DNA of 64,000 nucleotides from Alteromonas naphthalenivorans (GCF_000213655.1 NC_015554.1:1860001-1924000), one strand, 5' to 3'. Positions 28,056 through 35,858 are shown, counted from the stretch's first letter. Notes: generated from the letters alone by a model not told the origin. A program made the numbers and translations.

Positions 28056-28104
28056 TAGTTTTTAATTTATACTTTAACGCTAGGCTCACGTTAATTTTAT
28101 TCAC

Positions 28105-28251
28105 TTAAAATTTGAACACTGTTCTTAAAGAATATGTAAAGGCTTCCTTTCTGCGAACAAAAGCAACGACTGGGATCCCACTTTGGACCACCGCTCTAAT
28201 TAAGCTGTTTCCTAAATATCCACTGGCACCAAAAATAGCCACTTTTTTCAT
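28105..28251 (-). pseudogene. Truncated NAD(P)-binding (NmrA/epimerase-like) oxidoreductase
   Basis: A 48-codon frame starting MKKVAIFGASGYLGNSLIRA, the N-terminal Rossmann strand and GxxGxxG dinucleotide loop of NmrA-like/NAD-dependent epimerase proteins, then VVQSGIPVVAFVRRKEAF. After about 38 family-like residues the homology stops and the frame closes at 28105, so most of the protein is missing. Its upstream parts are intact: a good ribosome binding site (AGGGAAAG) and operator/promoter 2. I read it as a gene cut down by deletion, with the rest not found nearby. Confidence 0.75.
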
Positions 28252-28279
28252 CTTACTTTCCCTTAAAAGGCATGTAAGC

Positions 28280-28312
28280 AGTATCAGTCAGAGCTGGTAA
28301 ATTGAAGGTGAA
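28280..28312 (-). promoter_or_regulatory. Direct-repeat operator/promoter 2 (truncated oxidoreductase)
   Basis: Minus strand: TTCACCTT (28312-28305), 3 bp, TTTACCAG (28301-28294), 8 bp, GATACT (28285-28280). The hexamer is 28 bp before the ATG of the broken oxidoreductase. Confidence 0.55.
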
Positions 28313-28626
28313 AATAGACGTGTTTGTTATAAAGAATGTGGCAAATGAATACTCAATAGTTTCTTCCATGCATTTACCTTGCAAACGCGCTGACGATTAC
28401 GCTATCAAGCAAAACTCCACGTAAATCGGGATATCATTGTTGGCTTAAATTGTTTTTTACCGAGCTATCACTTAACAACAAGTCGAATGTCTAAGCGAAG
28501 AGCAACTAAGCGCTTATAATAAACGTCAAATAAAAAATCTCCTGCTATCAACCAATCTTTTGTTAGTATTGCATCGTTGAAAACAACCTCATCAATGGGT
28601 GGGATTTTACTGTTGGCAAAAGAAAA
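28313..28626. other. Intergenic region upstream of the DUF4386-like gene
   Basis: About 310 bp with no recognisable gene. A perfect TATAAT at 28515-28520 is about 107 bp before the next plus-strand ATG but has no matching -35. A minus-strand frame of 91 codons crosses this region; it resembles nothing I know and overlaps the start of the next gene. Confidence 0.4.
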
Positions 28627-29304
28627 ATGAGAAAAAAGCAGCTTTATGGCGTTTTCGCTTCTTTTATTTGCGCTACAAGCTTTGTTCTTGGTTTGTGCCT
28701 TATATTTATCATTGCGCCCGACTTTAATAATGGCCCTGACCAACGCTTGCGCACGCTTACGAACTTTAGTGGTTTAATGCAGGTTTGGTATTTTTTGGTT
28801 TATGTTGTATTTGGGATAAGCGTTTTAGTACTTAGCGTTTCATTATTAGAAAATCAAACGCGAGAGCACAGTGTGCTTCAACAAATTACGATGCTAATGA
28901 GCTATCTTTGGTCATGTTATATATTCGCCAGCGGCTTTATCGCTATTCTTTCGATCGAATTTCTATTTAATGAGAATTTTACGCTGGCAACGGCTGTCGT
29001 TGATTTATGGCGAGATATCTACGCCATTCAAATGGGATTAGGGGAAGGCTTTGAATGGGTAGGCGCAATTTGGGTATTGATGATTAATACTTGTTTACTG
29101 AAAGAGAAAAGGCTAAGTAAAAAGCTTGTTATGTTTGGTTACTTTATAAGTTTTTTCGGTTTTTTAACGCTTATTCCAAGCCTTCAGGAAATGGGCGCAG
29201 TGTTTGGGTTACTACAGATTTTTTGGTTCCTATTTGTAGGTTTTATGTTGCAGCATGAAAGGCGCCATTCGTGCCGTCATCACGCCACCTATTCAAATGA
29301 ATGA
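28627..29304 (+). CDS. DUF4386-like integral membrane protein
   Basis: A 225-residue protein with about six hydrophobic segments starting MRKKQLYGVFASFICATSFV. The pattern (segments at about 8-30, 47-72, 84-108, 128-152, 163-182 and 187-205) and motifs such as MQVWYFLVYVVFGISVLVLS suggest DUF4386, but this is only by resemblance. There is no strong ribosome binding site. It is convergent with the sensor kinase gene. Function unknown. Confidence 0.6.
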   Translation: MRKKQLYGVFASFICATSFVLGLCLIFIIAPDFNNGPDQRLRTLTNFSGLMQVWYFLVYVVFGISVLVLSVSLLENQTREHSVLQQITMLMSYLWSCYIFASGFIAILSIEFLFNENFTLATAVVDLWRDIYAIQMGLGEGFEWVGAIWVLMINTCLLKEKRLSKKLVMFGYFISFFGFLTLIPSLQEMGAVFGLLQIFWFLFVGFMLQHERRHSCRHHATYSNE

Positions 29305-29343
29305 TGATTAAGCAAGAAGGCTTGAATAAAAATACGCATTCGC

Positions 29344-29376
29344 ACTTTACGTTGATAGAGGGAATCTAAAGGTGAA
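29344..29376 (-). promoter_or_regulatory. Direct-repeat operator/promoter 3, no obvious target gene
   Basis: Minus strand: TTCACCTT (29376-29369), 3 bp, ATTCCCTC (29365-29358), 8 bp, TAAAGT (29349-29344). It lies between two convergent genes and points into the 3' end of the DUF4386-like gene, so it would drive antisense RNA. The second half-site is the weakest of the set. Confidence 0.4.
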
Positions 29377-29394
29377 ATTTCAAATCAATAAGGG

Positions 29395-30621
29395 CTAGAT
29401 AATGGTTGATATGGCGACTCTGTAGATACTGTTTTCTTGCTCAATCGTGACGCCCCACCCCATTTCTTCAACGATGCGTTTTACAAGGTATTGACCGTGT
29501 CCCAAACCTTGATAATAGGGACGCTCTTGAGTGGCTTCCAGTGAATTTTCAAAAATGAGTTCGTGGGCAGCAGAACGGATGCTCATAGCTTTACCGTTTC
29601 CATGGTAAACCCCATTGTTTACCAGGTTTTGGCAGAGCAAACCCAACAATAGCTCGTTGCCAATGACGCGCATTTTAGGATCAACAGTGATATGAGCATC
29701 AAAAGAAAAGTCAGGGTATAAATGATAAACCTTCAGTACCGTTTTCTCGATAATCGGTAATACCCTAAATTCTGTAAACTGCAAATTTTCTTGTCTAGCT
29801 AGCGCCAATAGTATTTCAACCGTCTGTTCAAGTTCATTGGCAGATTGTTTTAATAGGTTGTACTCAGCTTCGCTACCCACCTTTGCATTATTGAGTGTTA
29901 AGGTATTTTTAATTAACGTGATGGGTGTACGTAGCTCATGGCTAACGTCGCGGGTAAAATTTTGCTCCCGCTCCAGTAATATCTGAATTTCGTCATAAGA
30001 CTCTGCAAGCGCTTTGGCAAGCTTTCCAATTTCATCTGCCCTATCTAAACCAAACATAGATACTACATCCACCTTTCTTTCAGATTTAAGGTCGGTAGTA
30101 CTACCTCTTTTTTCAACATTTTTAGTCAATTGCTCTATAGGGCGCGAAAGCCATTTAGACAGGTACCACGAGCTCAATAAACATAGAATAAATGCACTTC
30201 CAGAAATACTATAAAGAAACAACGATTTATATTGGCTAAGATGTTGATTTGCTGACAAAGAATTTATGTTCATCAGTAGTAGTTGAGTGTTTTGCTCCAT
30301 CAAAAGTATTCTGAAAACAAACTGTTGATTATCTTTTGTGACAAAACTTCCACTACGCGCATTGCCAACGGCCTTAATTATTTCATTGGGTACCGACGAC
30401 ATATTGGCATATAAAACAGTATTTAGTATTGTTGGCGTTAATAAGGTATTTTTGTTTGCTATTAAGCGTTGCTCCTCTTGCGCGAGCACAGATTGATAGG
30501 CATTCGCTTCGGCGATTTCTATTAATATTGTTGAGAAGCGTATAAAAAAAACACAGATGATTAACGATAAACAGGTAAAGGCAACCATTAGTCTATTTTG
30601 TAAGCTCGTAAACCTAATCAT
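29395..30621 (-). CDS. Sensor histidine kinase of an OmpR-type two-component system
   Basis: A 408-residue kinase: membrane segments at about 10-32 and 132-152 flank a periplasmic sensor of about 100 residues, followed by a HAMP-like linker (150-210). The H-box is RDVSHELRTPITLIKN with His228, the N-box is LLCQNLVNNGVYHG and the G2-like loop is GLGHGQYLVKRI. The usual DxGxG (G1) motif is replaced by FENSLEATQ, so ATP binding is divergent. It overlaps the response regulator by 8 bp, so the two are co-translated. The ligand cannot be read from sequence. Confidence 0.87.
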   Translation of the reverse strand: MIRFTSLQNRLMVAFTCLSLIICVFFIRFSTILIEIAEANAYQSVLAQEEQRLIANKNTLLTPTILNTVLYANMSSVPNEIIKAVGNARSGSFVTKDNQQFVFRILLMEQNTQLLLMNINSLSANQHLSQYKSLFLYSISGSAFILCLLSSWYLSKWLSRPIEQLTKNVEKRGSTTDLKSERKVDVVSMFGLDRADEIGKLAKALAESYDEIQILLEREQNFTRDVSHELRTPITLIKNTLTLNNAKVGSEAEYNLLKQSANELEQTVEILLALARQENLQFTEFRVLPIIEKTVLKVYHLYPDFSFDAHITVDPKMRVIGNELLLGLLCQNLVNNGVYHGNGKAMSIRSAAHELIFENSLEATQERPYYQGLGHGQYLVKRIVEEMGWGVTIEQENSIYRVAISTII

Positions 30622-31303
30622 CGATACCCTTTAACTGATAGCCAATATTGCTGATCGTGTGAAGAATAGGTTTTCCCGTTACTTGTTCGGTCGCCTTTCT
30701 AAGCGCATATATGTGTGATTTTAGCGCATTGCTTTCAGGCGGTTCATCCCCCCAAACGTGCTCAATTAGTTCTGAACGGCTGACAGGGTAAGGTATTTCA
30801 TTCAATAGTTTATGCAAAAGTTTAAAGCCCACCTTTGTCACTTTTATGTTTTCATTATTCCATAGTACCTCAAACGATCTAGTGTCTAGAGATAACGCTC
30901 CGTGGGAAACAAGGGTGTTTTGGTGCAACTCAGACCTTCTTGACATCGCCTCGCATCGCAAGGCCAGCTCTCTTAGATCAAAAGGCTTAGTAAGATAATC
31001 GTCAGCGCCTTTGCCAAACCCTTTGACTTTATCCTCAAAAGCATCCCTAGCAGTAAGCATCAATATTGGTATGTTGGCGCTAGCATGATACTTAATTTTT
31101 TCACATACTCGTAGGCCGTCAATATCAGGCAAATTTAAGTCCAAAATAACAACATCAAAAGTATGCTCTAATGCTAATGTTACTCCTAACTTCCCTGTTG
31201 CCGCATAATCTACATCCCAGCCATGGCCTTGTAGGAAACCGATAATTTGATTCGCTATTGCTTGGTTGTCTTCAACAAGAAGCACGCGTAATTTACGCTT
31301 CAT
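30614..31303 (-). CDS. OmpR/PhoB family response regulator
   Basis: A 229-residue regulator: receiver domain with phospho-acceptor Asp55 (VVILDLNLPD) and the LTKPFD lysine, then a winged-helix DNA-binding domain (VSRSELIEHVWGDEPPESNALKSHIYALRKA). The start MKRKLRVLLVED is preceded by AAGGGAGAG; the frame extends six more codons without support. OmpR/PhoB-type regulators bind tandem direct repeats with about 11-bp period, which is what is found at eight sites around this gene, including its own promoter at 31381-31413. I infer it controls the surrounding genes. Confidence 0.92.
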   Translation of the reverse strand: MKRKLRVLLVEDNQAIANQIIGFLQGHGWDVDYAATGKLGVTLALEHTFDVVILDLNLPDIDGLRVCEKIKYHASANIPILMLTARDAFEDKVKGFGKGADDYLTKPFDLRELALRCEAMSRRSELHQNTLVSHGALSLDTRSFEVLWNNENIKVTKVGFKLLHKLLNEIPYPVSRSELIEHVWGDEPPESNALKSHIYALRKATEQVTGKPILHTISNIGYQLKGIDD

Positions 31304-31380
31304 ACAGCTCTCCCTTTGCATAAAAAAACTGTGTCAAAGCTGAATAATTCAGCTTTATTTAGTCAATAATCGTAATGAGT

Positions 31381-31413
31381 AGCCTACTTATTTGAAAGTG
31401 ATGTGAAGGTGAA
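31381..31413 (-). promoter_or_regulatory. Direct-repeat operator/promoter 4 (two-component operon)
   Basis: Minus strand: TTCACCTT (31413-31406), 3 bp, ATCACTTT (31402-31395), 8 bp, TAGGCT (31386-31381). It lies 77 bp before the response regulator ATG, suggesting autoregulation. Confidence 0.6.
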
Positions 31414-31432
31414 ATTTAATCTTTTATATCAT

Positions 31433-31465
31433 TTCACCCTAAATTTACTTAAGAGTACTGATGAT
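31433..31465 (+). promoter_or_regulatory. Direct-repeat operator/promoter 5 (S41 protease)
   Basis: TTCACCCT (31433-31440), 3 bp, TTTACTTA (31444-31451), 8 bp, GATGAT (31460-31465). Back to back with operator 4, forming a divergent control region. The -10-like hexamer covers the ATG at 31461, so translation must start downstream. Confidence 0.6.
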
Positions 31466-31496
31466 TGTTAATTCATTCAATAAACGAGGTAATAAC

Positions 31497-32567
31497 GTGC
31501 TTCAAATGAACAGTAACATGAGTCGAGAAAATTCGTTCTGGCAGAGAGACATAAGTGTCTATCTCAATTGCCGAAAACACGACATTATTATGTTTGCTAC
31601 ACTGTTTTTCCTAACAACCACCACATCCTTTGCACAACAAAACGATGTTGAATGTGTTCAGTTAAACAACAAAATGAAGCTTGAATTAATTGAAGAGTTG
31701 AAAACCAAAATAAATCTCAACTACGTAGAAATTGATAAAATACCATTAATTATTAAAACGTTAGAGGCGATTAAACATAATAGGGCGTTCGCGAATGTAA
31801 AAAGTCGCCAGGATTTTACACGGTTTATAAACAACACCCTTCTAAGAATTGACCAGCACTTTTCTGTATCAAGCAATCTTAAAAGTAGTGGCGCCCCCCT
31901 AAAAGAATCATGGTCCGAAAAACTTGCAAGGCTCGATTGGGGCTTTGAACGTGTTGAAGTTTCAGTAAACAATATAGGGCTTCTACGTTTTTGGGGGTTT
32001 GCTGATCTCAACGAGACTTCAAAAGAAGTGATTTCAAATCACATGCGGGCAATTGAAAATGTTGATGGCCTTATCATTGATTTACGAGACAATGGAGGTG
32101 GCAGTGCGCAAACTGTTCAGTACATATCGAGCTATTTTTTAAAGGGCCGACAGCACCTAAATACCTTTTACTCAAGAGCTTCTGATAGCTTCGAAGAATT
32201 CTATACAGACCCTGCCATTGATTTCCCTCATTTAAGTCAAATCCCAATAGTCATCATTATTGGACCAAAGACGTTTTCCGCTGCCGAAGAGTTTGCTTAT
32301 AACTTCAAACATATGTCTCGTGCAATGGTCATTGGAAAAACAAGTAAGGGAGGCGCCAACCCTTGGCGTTACTTTGAACTCCAGCATGGATTACGATTTG
32401 CCATACCAACTGCAAAAGCAATAAACCCTGTTACTCAATCAAATTGGGAGGGTGTTGGCGTGCAGCCACACTTATATATAGAACTTGAAGATGCTGAACA
32501 GAAAGCCACTGAGCTATTAGTCAGGAAGTTGCACGTAAAAAGAAGCATTATTAATCACAATAATTGA
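31497..32567 (+). CDS. S41 family peptidase
   Basis: A protein of about 356 residues with an N-terminal signal segment (IIMFATLFFLTTTTSFAQQ) and a C-terminal S41 (tail-specific/IRBP-like) protease domain. Seen: GLIIDLRDNGGGS, and the catalytic Ser in GPKTFSAAEEFAYNFK (about residue 261). No PDZ domain is evident between them, which suits the IRBP-like branch. The start is placed at GTG 31497 because GAGG at 31486-31489 precedes it and the upstream ATG lies in the predicted -10; the signal peptide would then have an unusually long N-region. Predicted periplasmic or surface protease. Followed by the DJ-1-like gene after 51 bp. Confidence 0.85.
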   Translation: MLQMNSNMSRENSFWQRDISVYLNCRKHDIIMFATLFFLTTTTSFAQQNDVECVQLNNKMKLELIEELKTKINLNYVEIDKIPLIIKTLEAIKHNRAFANVKSRQDFTRFINNTLLRIDQHFSVSSNLKSSGAPLKESWSEKLARLDWGFERVEVSVNNIGLLRFWGFADLNETSKEVISNHMRAIENVDGLIIDLRDNGGGSAQTVQYISSYFLKGRQHLNTFYSRASDSFEEFYTDPAIDFPHLSQIPIVIIIGPKTFSAAEEFAYNFKHMSRAMVIGKTSKGGANPWRYFELQHGLRFAIPTAKAINPVTQSNWEGVGVQPHLYIELEDAEQKATELLVRKLHVKRSIINHNN

Positions 32568-32596
32568 CCTCAAATTTACCGCACTTTCGATAGTTT
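32564..32596 (+). promoter_or_regulatory. Direct-repeat operator/promoter 6 (DJ-1-like gene)
   Basis: TTGACCTC (32564-32571), 3 bp, TTTACCGC (32575-32582), 8 bp, TAGTTT (32591-32596). It overlaps the S41 stop codon and would give the downstream pair its own promoter in addition to read-through. Confidence 0.5.
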
Positions 32597-32618
32597 GGTA
32601 CTTTTTGAAGGAATAAGT

Positions 32619-33683
32619 ATGTTTAAAAAGATTGGTTTCATTACTCTTACTGTCATCTTTTGCATCACTAGCTTCATCATATGGTTTTTTAGTCTTCTAG
32701 GAAACGAGCTAAAAACTGACTATAGCCAACAACAGCCAAAAGACATTCGCTATATTCTTGAGGGCGTTAACGTTAGTCGCGGGCGCATATTGGCAGTACT
32801 GACTAGTGAAGACACATTAGGAGCCACGGGGAAAAGCACAGGTTACGAACTTACTGAGCTAGCGCGGGCGTTCTATGTTTTCCAAGCTAATGGGTTCACC
32901 GTTGATATAGCCAGTGTTGAAGGTGGCGAACCCTCTATGGTGGTAGACGCTGATGATATGGGCAAGTTTGACTATGCTTTTTTGAATGATGAAAAAGCCA
33001 TGTTTAAAGTTAAAAATTCATTTGCTATTAAACGTGCAAACTTAGCAATCTACGACGCCATATATTTCGTTGGCGGCAAGGGAGCAATGTTCGACTTTGC
33101 AAGTGACGTAAGTATTAAGGCTGCAGTGTCTTATTTTTGGCAAACGAACAAAGTTATTGCTGCTGTATGTCATGGTCCGGCAGCATTCGTTGATGTTGTT
33201 TCGGACACGGGCGAATATTTTGTTGAAAATAAGCAGGTTTCCGCTTTTACAAATTCCGAAGAACTATTTTTCATCCCCGATGCTAAAAATATTTTCCCCT
33301 TTTTATTAGAAACAAAATTGCGTGAGCAAAGCGCGACTTTTATCGCCGGTGAAAATTACCTTAACCAAGTCAGTGTTCACGACAACCTAATTACGGGGCA
33401 AAATCCTTGGTCAGTTTGGGAAGTAGCGGAAGAAACGATTAAGGCTTTAGGGTATGAGCCATTGCCTAGAGTAAAAACGCCGGAAGAAAATAGTGTTCAG
33501 ATTTTAAAGATTTTCGTTACTCAAGGCTATGAGAGCGCACTAAGAGTCATAAGTGAACTCAACCAAACCCCGAATACAAATATAAGTAGGCTTACCATTG
33601 CTACCCACGCTCTTGTCGCTGGCATTAAAGGCAAACTTTATAAGTCCTCTCAATTACTGATGCTTTTAAACGCAGTTGAGTAA
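32619..33683 (+). CDS. Membrane-anchored DJ-1/PfpI (Hsp31-like) family protein
   Basis: A 354-residue protein. Residues 5-28 form a membrane anchor; about 55-285 is a DJ-1/PfpI (class I glutamine amidotransferase-like) domain with GYELTE (Glu at 77-80), GGKGAMFDF and the nucleophile elbow AAVCHGPAAF with Cys184 and His185. Hsp31-type relatives act as glyoxalase III/deglycase or chaperones. A C-terminal extension of about 70 residues is unassigned. The start follows GAAGGAAT and lies just after the predicted promoter; an ATG at 32595 is inside that promoter. An external anchor is unusual, as most DJ-1 proteins are soluble. Confidence 0.8.
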   Translation: MFKKIGFITLTVIFCITSFIIWFFSLLGNELKTDYSQQQPKDIRYILEGVNVSRGRILAVLTSEDTLGATGKSTGYELTELARAFYVFQANGFTVDIASVEGGEPSMVVDADDMGKFDYAFLNDEKAMFKVKNSFAIKRANLAIYDAIYFVGGKGAMFDFASDVSIKAAVSYFWQTNKVIAAVCHGPAAFVDVVSDTGEYFVENKQVSAFTNSEELFFIPDAKNIFPFLLETKLREQSATFIAGENYLNQVSVHDNLITGQNPWSVWEVAEETIKALGYEPLPRVKTPEENSVQILKIFVTQGYESALRVISELNQTPNTNISRLTIATHALVAGIKGKLYKSSQLLMLLNAVE

Positions 33684-33726
33684 CGCAGTGCATACACCTT
33701 TTACCCCAGTCAAATCAGGAGCAAGT

Positions 33727-34971
33727 ATGAAGATGTTGCTACAACTATCTGTTCTAATCATTATATTTATCATTACCTTATCTAGCTGTTCCATCGTTAA
33801 CAGCCTGAGAATGATGAACGCGAACAATGAAATTAAACCGAGTTGGAAAACGGCGCAACGTAACAAACAAATATTAACCGCTCATTATATTGGCGAAAAA
33901 CCATACATTAAATTGACCGTTAATAAACAACACGAACTACTATTTTTAGTCGATACGGGTGCCTCATTCACCATGCTTTTTGATACCCCTGCCGTTTCTA
34001 AGCTGCAGTTCAAAAAAGGCTACTCATTGGCCGTGGCGGGTTGGGGCGAAGGAGAGAATACGCCCGCATATCAAACCCAACTTTCTGAACTCGAGATAAA
34101 CGATATTTCCTTCGAAAAAGTAGATGTCGCCTACATCCCTGTCAGTACTAGTCAGTACTATTTAACAGAAGATGAGGCTATTTTTGATGGTGTTATTGGC
34201 CATGATCTAATGAGGCATTTTGTGTGGACCTTCGACAAAAAAAATCAAACTATTTCATTGTCGGTAGAAGCAAGTCCTCGGCAAGCAAACGATGTGGTCT
34301 TACCGTTTAAAACCTCACTTTCAAAAATTAGCATACCAAGCACCGTCTATTTTAATGATAAAGACAGCATCACTCGAAACATTGTTATAGACACAGGTAG
34401 CCGACATTATATGAAAATGAATACCGCTTTCACGGATAAGAATAAAATTAAGCTACCAGCATCTTCAATTCGCGCTGCAGACTTTGGTTTGAGCGGCAAA
34501 GCACCTCACCAGCGAATGACACTGCCCGCTTTACAATTAGGATACCTCACGTTACGCAGTGTAAAAACTAATATCATAAAAAGCGATGACGAAGACGATT
34601 GGTGGATATTGGGTAGTGCCTTGTTAAACCAATTTGTGACGATAATCGATTATCCGAATAGACAATTCACTATTCGCCCCTACCCCGATGTAAAATTCAA
34701 AACGCGCTATAACTTAGCTGGCCTTGACCTTAGAAAGTTGCGAGGAGGCAACCTTATCGTTCGTTACGTGTATCCAAAGCTACCAGGGCAGATTGCAGCT
34801 ATTCAGGCCGGTGACGTGGTGAGTTCAATTAATAACAAGCGTTCAGACACAATTACCGAGGAAGATTGGCTTTTGATGGCAAGCGAGCCTAGTGATTTTA
34901 CATTATGTTTTACAACCGACATATGTAAAAGCTTTCAAACAGAAGAAATAGAGGGATACTCTGTTCGGTAA
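33727..34971 (+). CDS. Retropepsin-like aspartic protease lipoprotein with two DTG motifs and PDZ-like domain
   Basis: A 414-residue protein. The signal peptide ends in a lipobox (LSSC, Cys21), so it is probably lipidated. Two retropepsin-like halves follow: FLVDTGASFTML (Asp76) and NIVIDTGSRHYMKM (Asp222), which would form an active site within one chain. Residues about 335-400 (NLIVRYVYPKLPGQIAAIQAGD then VVSSINNKRS) look like a PDZ domain. The start MKMLLQL is preceded by AGGAG; an earlier frame from 33676 overlaps the previous gene. It starts 43 bp after the DJ-1-like gene, so they are probably co-transcribed. Confidence 0.83.
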   Translation: MKMLLQLSVLIIIFIITLSSCSIVNSLRMMNANNEIKPSWKTAQRNKQILTAHYIGEKPYIKLTVNKQHELLFLVDTGASFTMLFDTPAVSKLQFKKGYSLAVAGWGEGENTPAYQTQLSELEINDISFEKVDVAYIPVSTSQYYLTEDEAIFDGVIGHDLMRHFVWTFDKKNQTISLSVEASPRQANDVVLPFKTSLSKISIPSTVYFNDKDSITRNIVIDTGSRHYMKMNTAFTDKNKIKLPASSIRAADFGLSGKAPHQRMTLPALQLGYLTLRSVKTNIIKSDDEDDWWILGSALLNQFVTIIDYPNRQFTIRPYPDVKFKTRYNLAGLDLRKLRGGNLIVRYVYPKLPGQIAAIQAGDVVSSINNKRSDTITEEDWLLMASEPSDFTLCFTTDICKSFQTEEIEGYSVR

Positions 34972-35060
34972 TTCGTTTCTTAGTGTTGCTGTTGTAAGTG
35001 AATTGCTCGCAACCGTTACCGTACCGAGAGCCGTTGCTATACCGAGAGCCCCAAAAATAT

Positions 35061-35107
35061 AAAAAAAAGCCCAACTTCGTTTTATCGCGAGGTTGAGCCT
35101 CATTTTT
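35061..35107. terminator. Bidirectional terminator between protease and beta-barrel genes
   Basis: Stem AACTTCG (35073-35079) with CGAGGTT (35088-35094, one G-U pair), flanked by a run of eight A on the left and six T on the right. It serves the plus-strand protease gene and the convergent beta-barrel gene. Confidence 0.65.
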
Positions 35108-35129
35108 TAAAAGAGGTTTATTTGCCCAA

Positions 35130-35711
35130 TTAGAATGCGTATCTGATACTCATATTTACGATTTCTTGATCAGAGTATTTAGTATATTCAATACCCGTTA
35201 AGAAACCCCAAAGATCATACTGAGCACCGAGCCTATAAGCTTTCTGATCGGCGTCTCCATCCCAATTTTGCACTTCTAAGCCACCAAACACCTCTACGTC
35301 TGCAGTTAGCTGGTAGCGAAGGTTTGTTGCGACACTAAAGTAGTCTGTGTCGGCGCTTGCAGAATCATTATCTCGAGTGCCGGTCATATCAAAATTACCT
35401 AAACCCAGCCTGTAGTCTAGTGTCATTTGGGGTGAAATATTATGGATATATCCAATCGAAAACTGTCGTTGCAAAGTTTCAAGTTTAAATCCATCTAGAG
35501 AATCTGAAGAGTCGGTATGTTTGTATTCAGCAAAAAAGCCATACCCTATTTCAGCACTTGCTCTGAGCTCATATCCATTTAGGTTAAATGATTCAAGATC
35601 TGCTATTTCAGTTTTTACAAAACCTGCCTGCAAGAAACTGTAAGAAGGCTGAGCTGTAGTTGCGAAACTGCAAAACGATAAGCACAAGGTTGGGAGAAAA
35701 ATTTTATACAT
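35130..35711 (-). CDS. Small outer-membrane beta-barrel protein
   Basis: A 193-residue protein with a signal peptide (MYKIFLPTLCLSFCSFATTA) and alternating amphipathic strands: GYGFFAEYKHTDSS, QRQFSIGYIHNISPQM, YRLGLGNFDM, YFSVATNLRYQLT and YRLGAQYDL. The last residues are MSIRYAF, ending in the C-terminal phenylalanine expected for Bam-inserted barrels. The size suggests eight strands, as in OmpX/Ail or porin-like barrels. Exact family uncertain. Preceded by operator 7; AAGGAC is its ribosome binding site. Confidence 0.78.
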   Translation of the reverse strand: MYKIFLPTLCLSFCSFATTAQPSYSFLQAGFVKTEIADLESFNLNGYELRASAEIGYGFFAEYKHTDSSDSLDGFKLETLQRQFSIGYIHNISPQMTLDYRLGLGNFDMTGTRDNDSASADTDYFSVATNLRYQLTADVEVFGGLEVQNWDGDADQKAYRLGAQYDLWGFLTGIEYTKYSDQEIVNMSIRYAF

Positions 35712-35745
35712 GTTTGTCCTTTATGGTTTTTTTTAAACGACCTAA

Positions 35746-35778
35746 AGGCTAGCAACTCGATGGTGAACTGAAGGTGAA
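35746..35778 (-). promoter_or_regulatory. Direct-repeat operator/promoter 7 (beta-barrel gene)
   Basis: Minus strand: TTCACCTT (35778-35771), 3 bp, TTCACCAT (35767-35760), 8 bp, TAGCCT (35751-35746). It is 34 bp before the ATG and gives one of the clearest half-site pairs in the set. Confidence 0.62.
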
Positions 35779-35825
35779 AGCTGTATGGACAAAACAATCA
35801 AGACGAGATTGACTAACCATATTCG

Positions 35826-35858
35826 TTCACCCTTATTTCACTTTGCATATTTTACTAT
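35826..35858 (+). promoter_or_regulatory. Direct-repeat operator/promoter 8 (serine hydrolase)
   Basis: TTCACCCT (35826-35833), 3 bp, TTCACTTT (35837-35844), 8 bp, TACTAT (35853-35858). It is 43 bp before the hydrolase ATG and divergent from operator 7. Confidence 0.62.

Noticed and set aside
28468-28743. A 91-codon minus-strand frame upstream of the DUF4386-like gene
   Set aside because: It overlaps the start of the plus-strand membrane protein gene, resembles no family I know and has no convincing start signal. Only its last part lies outside that gene.
35021-35050. Two copies of TACCGAGAGCC after the aspartic protease gene
   Set aside because: Only two short copies 18 bp apart; probably a small local duplication with no evident function.
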